From Candidatus Omnitrophota bacterium (GTDB taxonomy: Bacteria > Omnitrophota > Koll11 > Aquiviventales > Aquiviventaceae): a stretch of 7,682 bases of DNA. The translations under genes were made by a program, and so were the position numbers. Below, piece after piece: positions 6,307-7,682 of the stretch. The stretch covers positions 1 to 7,682 of the forward strand of contig JAHFGU010000069.1 of the NCBI GenBank assembly GCA_023247285.1, given 5' to 3'. Below the pieces are notes generated by a model that worked only from the letters and a program-made list of their open reading frames with translations, did no database searches and was not told the origin of the DNA. How positions within the stretch are numbered: position 1 is the stretch's first letter; each line of letters begins with the position of its first letter.

Positions 6307-6537
6307 ATGAGACCACGCAAAAAGGCGAAACGTCTCGACGATGCGGCGTGGGTCCGAGCGCATTTAGAGGAGCTCGTGGATAAGTACGCGGGCCAATACG
6401 CCGTGGTCGCCGAGGGGGAACTCTTCGTCGGGGAGGACGCCGCCGAGCTTGAGGCAAAAGCGCGCCGCAAGCATCCGGGTGTCATCCCCCAGGGGCTGCC
6501 CATCCCCCGCCCTGAGGACTTTACGTGCGCGCTGTAG
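6307..6537 (+). CDS. DUF5678-like protein of unit 4
   Basis: A 76-aa protein: a basic N-terminus (MRPRKKAKR), then LEELVDKYAGQYAVVAEGELFVGEDAAELEAKARRKHPG and the closing IPRPEDFTCAL. The YxGxYxVVxEGELFVG core matches the DUF5678 pattern of a short sheet with a helix. The start at 6307 has a strong Shine-Dalgarno; an upstream TTG in the promoter is not a credible start. It overlaps the following retropepsin-like frame by 13 nt, as its counterpart in unit 1 does by 11 nt. The function is unknown. Confidence 0.8.
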   Translation: MRPRKKAKRLDDAAWVRAHLEELVDKYAGQYAVVAEGELFVGEDAAELEAKARRKHPGVIPQGLPIPRPEDFTCAL

Positions 6538-6935
6538 TCTTCCCGTACGTTCCCTATCGCGGTCATCCTGCTCCTATCATTCCGATTGCCATTCGAGGGA
6601 CTCGAGGCTAGACGACCATCTGGGCCTATGTTGACTCCGGCGCGTCGACGACAATTTTGGCCACCCGAGAAGCCGGCCGGTTGGGCTTGCGCATGGAAGA
6701 TGGCCGGCTGATGTATTCGGTCGTTGGCGACGGCAGTTTGATTCCGGTGTACACGCATCGCCTCCCCATCCGGATCGGGTCGGTCGAGTTGACCGCGGCG
6801 ATCGGACTCTCGCCGAGGCTGGGAATCGGATTCAACCTCCTGGGCCGCCAAGATGTCTTTACGCATTTCGACGTCACGTTCAGCGACGCCAAAACGCAGG
6901 TGACATTCCGTCCCACCTGCCGCCTCCCCCGCTAG
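6525..6935 (+). pseudogene. Retropepsin-like gene with an in-frame amber codon
   Basis: From the GTG at 6525 the frame is open for 28 codons (VRAVVFPYVPYRGHPAPIIP then IAIRGTRG), meets TAG at 6609-6611, and continues in the same frame as TTIWAYVDSGAS through VVGDGSLIPVY and LLGRQDVFTHFDVTF to a final TAG. The catalytic loop VDSGA lies after the amber codon, and no ATG, GTG or TTG start lies between the two; the first TTG (6657) is past the catalytic aspartate. Total length (136 codons) matches the intact unit 1 protein. A single change such as TGG or CAG to TAG explains it. TAG ends several other genes here, so recoding is unlikely. A sequencing error is possible. Confidence 0.75.
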
Positions 6936-6962
6936 AGACCATCCTCGTGCCTTCAGAGATGC

Positions 6963-7118
6963 GATCCCACAGGCCATCGCCGCGGTCTGCCCGAAGTTCC
7001 GCTTAAGCCGGATCGCCCGCACGCGCGGATCCTGCGCCCGCAACGCCTCATGGAGCTTCGGCACGCTCTGGACCTCCTGGTAGACCGGGACGACGACCGA
7101 GATGCTGGACGATCTCAT
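6963..7118 (-). pseudogene. GT2 5'-end fragment, unit 5, with internal deletion
   Basis: From the ATG at 7118: MRSSSISVVVPVYQEVQSVP then KLHEAL joined directly to RAQDPRVRAIRLKRNFGQTA and AMACGI. About 31 codons including VDDGS are missing, in frame; the joint lies at a short GCGC/EAL-like repeat. Similarity ends at codon 82 of the intact gene, close to where the unit 3 fragment ends. Confidence 0.87.
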
Positions 7119-7135
7119 GTCAAGATAGCGAAGCT

Positions 7136-7164
7136 TTGACACTGGAACGGAGGCCGGATATACT
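7136..7164 (+). promoter_or_regulatory. Divergent promoter of unit 5
   Basis: TTGACA (7136-7141) and TATACT (7159-7164), 17-bp spacer, both near consensus. The HicB start codon follows nine bases after the -10 box, so the leader is at most a few bases long. Confidence 0.8.
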
Positions 7165-7173
7165 TGAGCCACC

Positions 7174-7395
7174 ATGATCGGCCAATTCACTGCTGTCTAC
7201 ATGAAACGAGGCAAGTGGTACATTGCCTACGTGGAGGAAATCCCCGGCGTCAACACCCAGGGCAAAACCCTGACCGAGGCCAAACGGAACCTCAAAGACG
7301 CCTTGGTGATGGTCCTCGAGGCCAACCGCACGCTCGCCCACCGCGGGCACAGCGCTCGCGCCATTGAGGAGCCGATCTCGATCGCCGTGGAATGA
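7174..7395 (+). CDS. hicB: HicB-family antitoxin (short form)
   Basis: A 73-aa protein of the HicB type: FTAVYMKRGKWYIAYVEEIP (5-24), GVNTQGKTLTEAKRNLKDAL (25-44), then VMVLEANRTLAHR. This is the partly degraded RNase H-like fold that binds HicA. The C-terminal helix-turn-helix or ribbon-helix-helix DNA-binding domain of longer HicB proteins is absent, so self-repression by HicB alone is less likely. It overlaps hicA by ATGA. The order antitoxin then toxin is the reverse of the classic hicAB order but common for short HicB proteins. Confidence 0.9.
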   Translation: MIGQFTAVYMKRGKWYIAYVEEIPGVNTQGKTLTEAKRNLKDALVMVLEANRTLAHRGHSARAIEEPISIAVE

Positions 7396-7577
7396 AGCGG
7401 AGGGATCTCTTGCGCCATCTGCTGGCGCATGGCTGTCGGCTCCTTCGAGAAGGTACGCGCCACTCCATTTATTGGAATCCCGCTTCCGGTCGGACATCAT
7501 CGGTCCCTCGCCATAGCGAAGTGAACGACTTCCTCGCCAGGAAGATCTGCCGCGATCTCGATATCCCTGAGCTCTGA
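7392..7577 (+). CDS. hicA: HicA-family mRNA interferase toxin
   Basis: A 61-aa protein of usual HicA length, with the double-stranded-RNA-binding-like fold: MKRRDLLRHLLAHGCRLLRE, then GTRHSIYWNP with the catalytic histidine candidate H24, and RTSSVPRHSEVNDFLARKICRDLDI. HicA cuts mRNA on the ribosome and is held inactive by HicB. Its ATG overlaps the hicB stop by four bases, giving coupled translation. Confidence 0.92.
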   Translation: MKRRDLLRHLLAHGCRLLREGTRHSIYWNPASGRTSSVPRHSEVNDFLARKICRDLDIPEL

Positions 7578-7615
7578 CGGTATCGTCGTCAAGACAGCGG
7601 CCCTCCTCCCTCTCT

Positions 7616-7654
7616 CCGCGTCTCTGCGGTCTGTTTGTTCTGCGTTTCCGCGGT
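7616..7654. repeat. Two imperfect 15-bp direct repeats, 24-bp period
   Basis: CCGCGTCTCTGCGGT (7616-7630) and CTGCGTTTCCGCGGT (7640-7654) match at 12 of 15 positions. Their complement is of the purine-rich CGCAGAGACGC type that I know as a scattered intergenic repeat in many bacterial genomes. It lies between hicA and the next glycosyltransferase fragment. Confidence 0.55.
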
Positions 7655-7665
7655 GTGGCCTGTGC

Positions 7666-7682
7666 AGCGTCGGCACGCTCTG
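7666..7682 (-). pseudogene. Start of a sixth GT2 fragment, cut by the window edge
   Basis: The last 17 bases match the unit 5 fragment (7054-7070) at 16 of 17 positions, including the 13-base run TCGGCACGCTCTG that encodes the ESVP/QSVP region. Orientation is the same as the others. Similarity starts at about codon 22, so this fragment is the shortest. The match is short and its continuation is outside the window. Confidence 0.6.

Noticed and set aside
4281..6363. Long minus-strand frames that start like a glycosyltransferase and continue through the cargo genes
   Set aside because: Beyond the GT2 fragment the translation is antisense to vapC, MNT or HEPN genes and has no similarity to the rest of a GT2 protein.
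6609..6611. Recoded TAG (amino acid insertion)
   Set aside because: TAG ends at least four other frames here (4593-4595, 6061-6063, 6535-6537, 6933-6935), so it appears to be a normal stop.
6657..6935. TTG-started 92-aa protein as an intact gene
   Set aside because: It starts after the catalytic VDSGA loop and has no ribosome site; it is better read as the tail of the broken retropepsin frame.
3163..7682. Integron cassette array
   Set aside because: No integrase, and no attC-like imperfect palindromes at the joints; the shared parts are GT2 coding fragments with promoters, and cargo carries promoters, unlike most integron cassettes.
3163..7682. CRISPR array or insertion sequence
   Set aside because: Repeats are 150-320 bp, coding-derived and divergent; there are no short regular spacers, terminal inverted repeats or transposase frames.

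Overview
The window is GC-rich, gene-dense bacterial DNA; the promoters and Shine-Dalgarno sites are of the ordinary sigma70 type. No marker names a species. The mix of polyprenyl-phosphate sugar transferases, a radical SAM enzyme, many toxin-antitoxin (TA) modules and DUF5678/retropepsin pairs resembles genomes of environmental or uncultured lineages (for example Nitrospirota, NC10 or Rokubacteria-like), but that is only a guess.

Left part (1-3162), minus strand: an operon read right to left. It holds an intact GT2 membrane glycosyltransferase (3162 to 2230), a radical SAM protein with a SPASM-like cysteine-rich tail (2204 to 1035), a second, divergent GT2 protein (982 to 26), and the first few codons of another gene overlapping it by ATGA (29 to 1). 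This looks like a surface polysaccharide or lipid-linked sugar operon.

Right part (3163-7682), plus strand: a cassette array. Each unit has (a) the 5' end of a GT2 gene of the same type as the intact one, on the minus strand, (b) a divergent plus-strand promoter with a 17-bp spacer, and (c) a compact plus-strand operon of small genes. The cargo in order is: unit 1, a 75-aa unknown protein, a DUF5678-like protein and a retropepsin-like protein; unit 2, a small basic antitoxin candidate and a VapC PIN toxin; unit 3, an MNT nucleotidyltransferase and a HEPN protein; unit 4, a DUF5678-like protein and a retropepsin-like gene broken by an amber codon; unit 5, HicB and HicA. A sixth GT2 fragment starts in the last 17 bases. 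Only the leftmost GT2 copy is intact; the others stop at about codon 22 to 82, and two also carry internal deletions.

Units 1-3 share a 45-nt promoter block that ends exactly at an ATG, after which the sequences are unrelated. The layout (one intact gene at one end, then repeated 5'-only fragments with new cargo between them) suggests serial insertion of cassettes at the 5' end of a GT2 gene, with the gene rebuilt each time. I know of no named system of this form, and it is the main discovery candidate here. It also places the DUF5678/retropepsin modules in the same slots as recognised TA modules.
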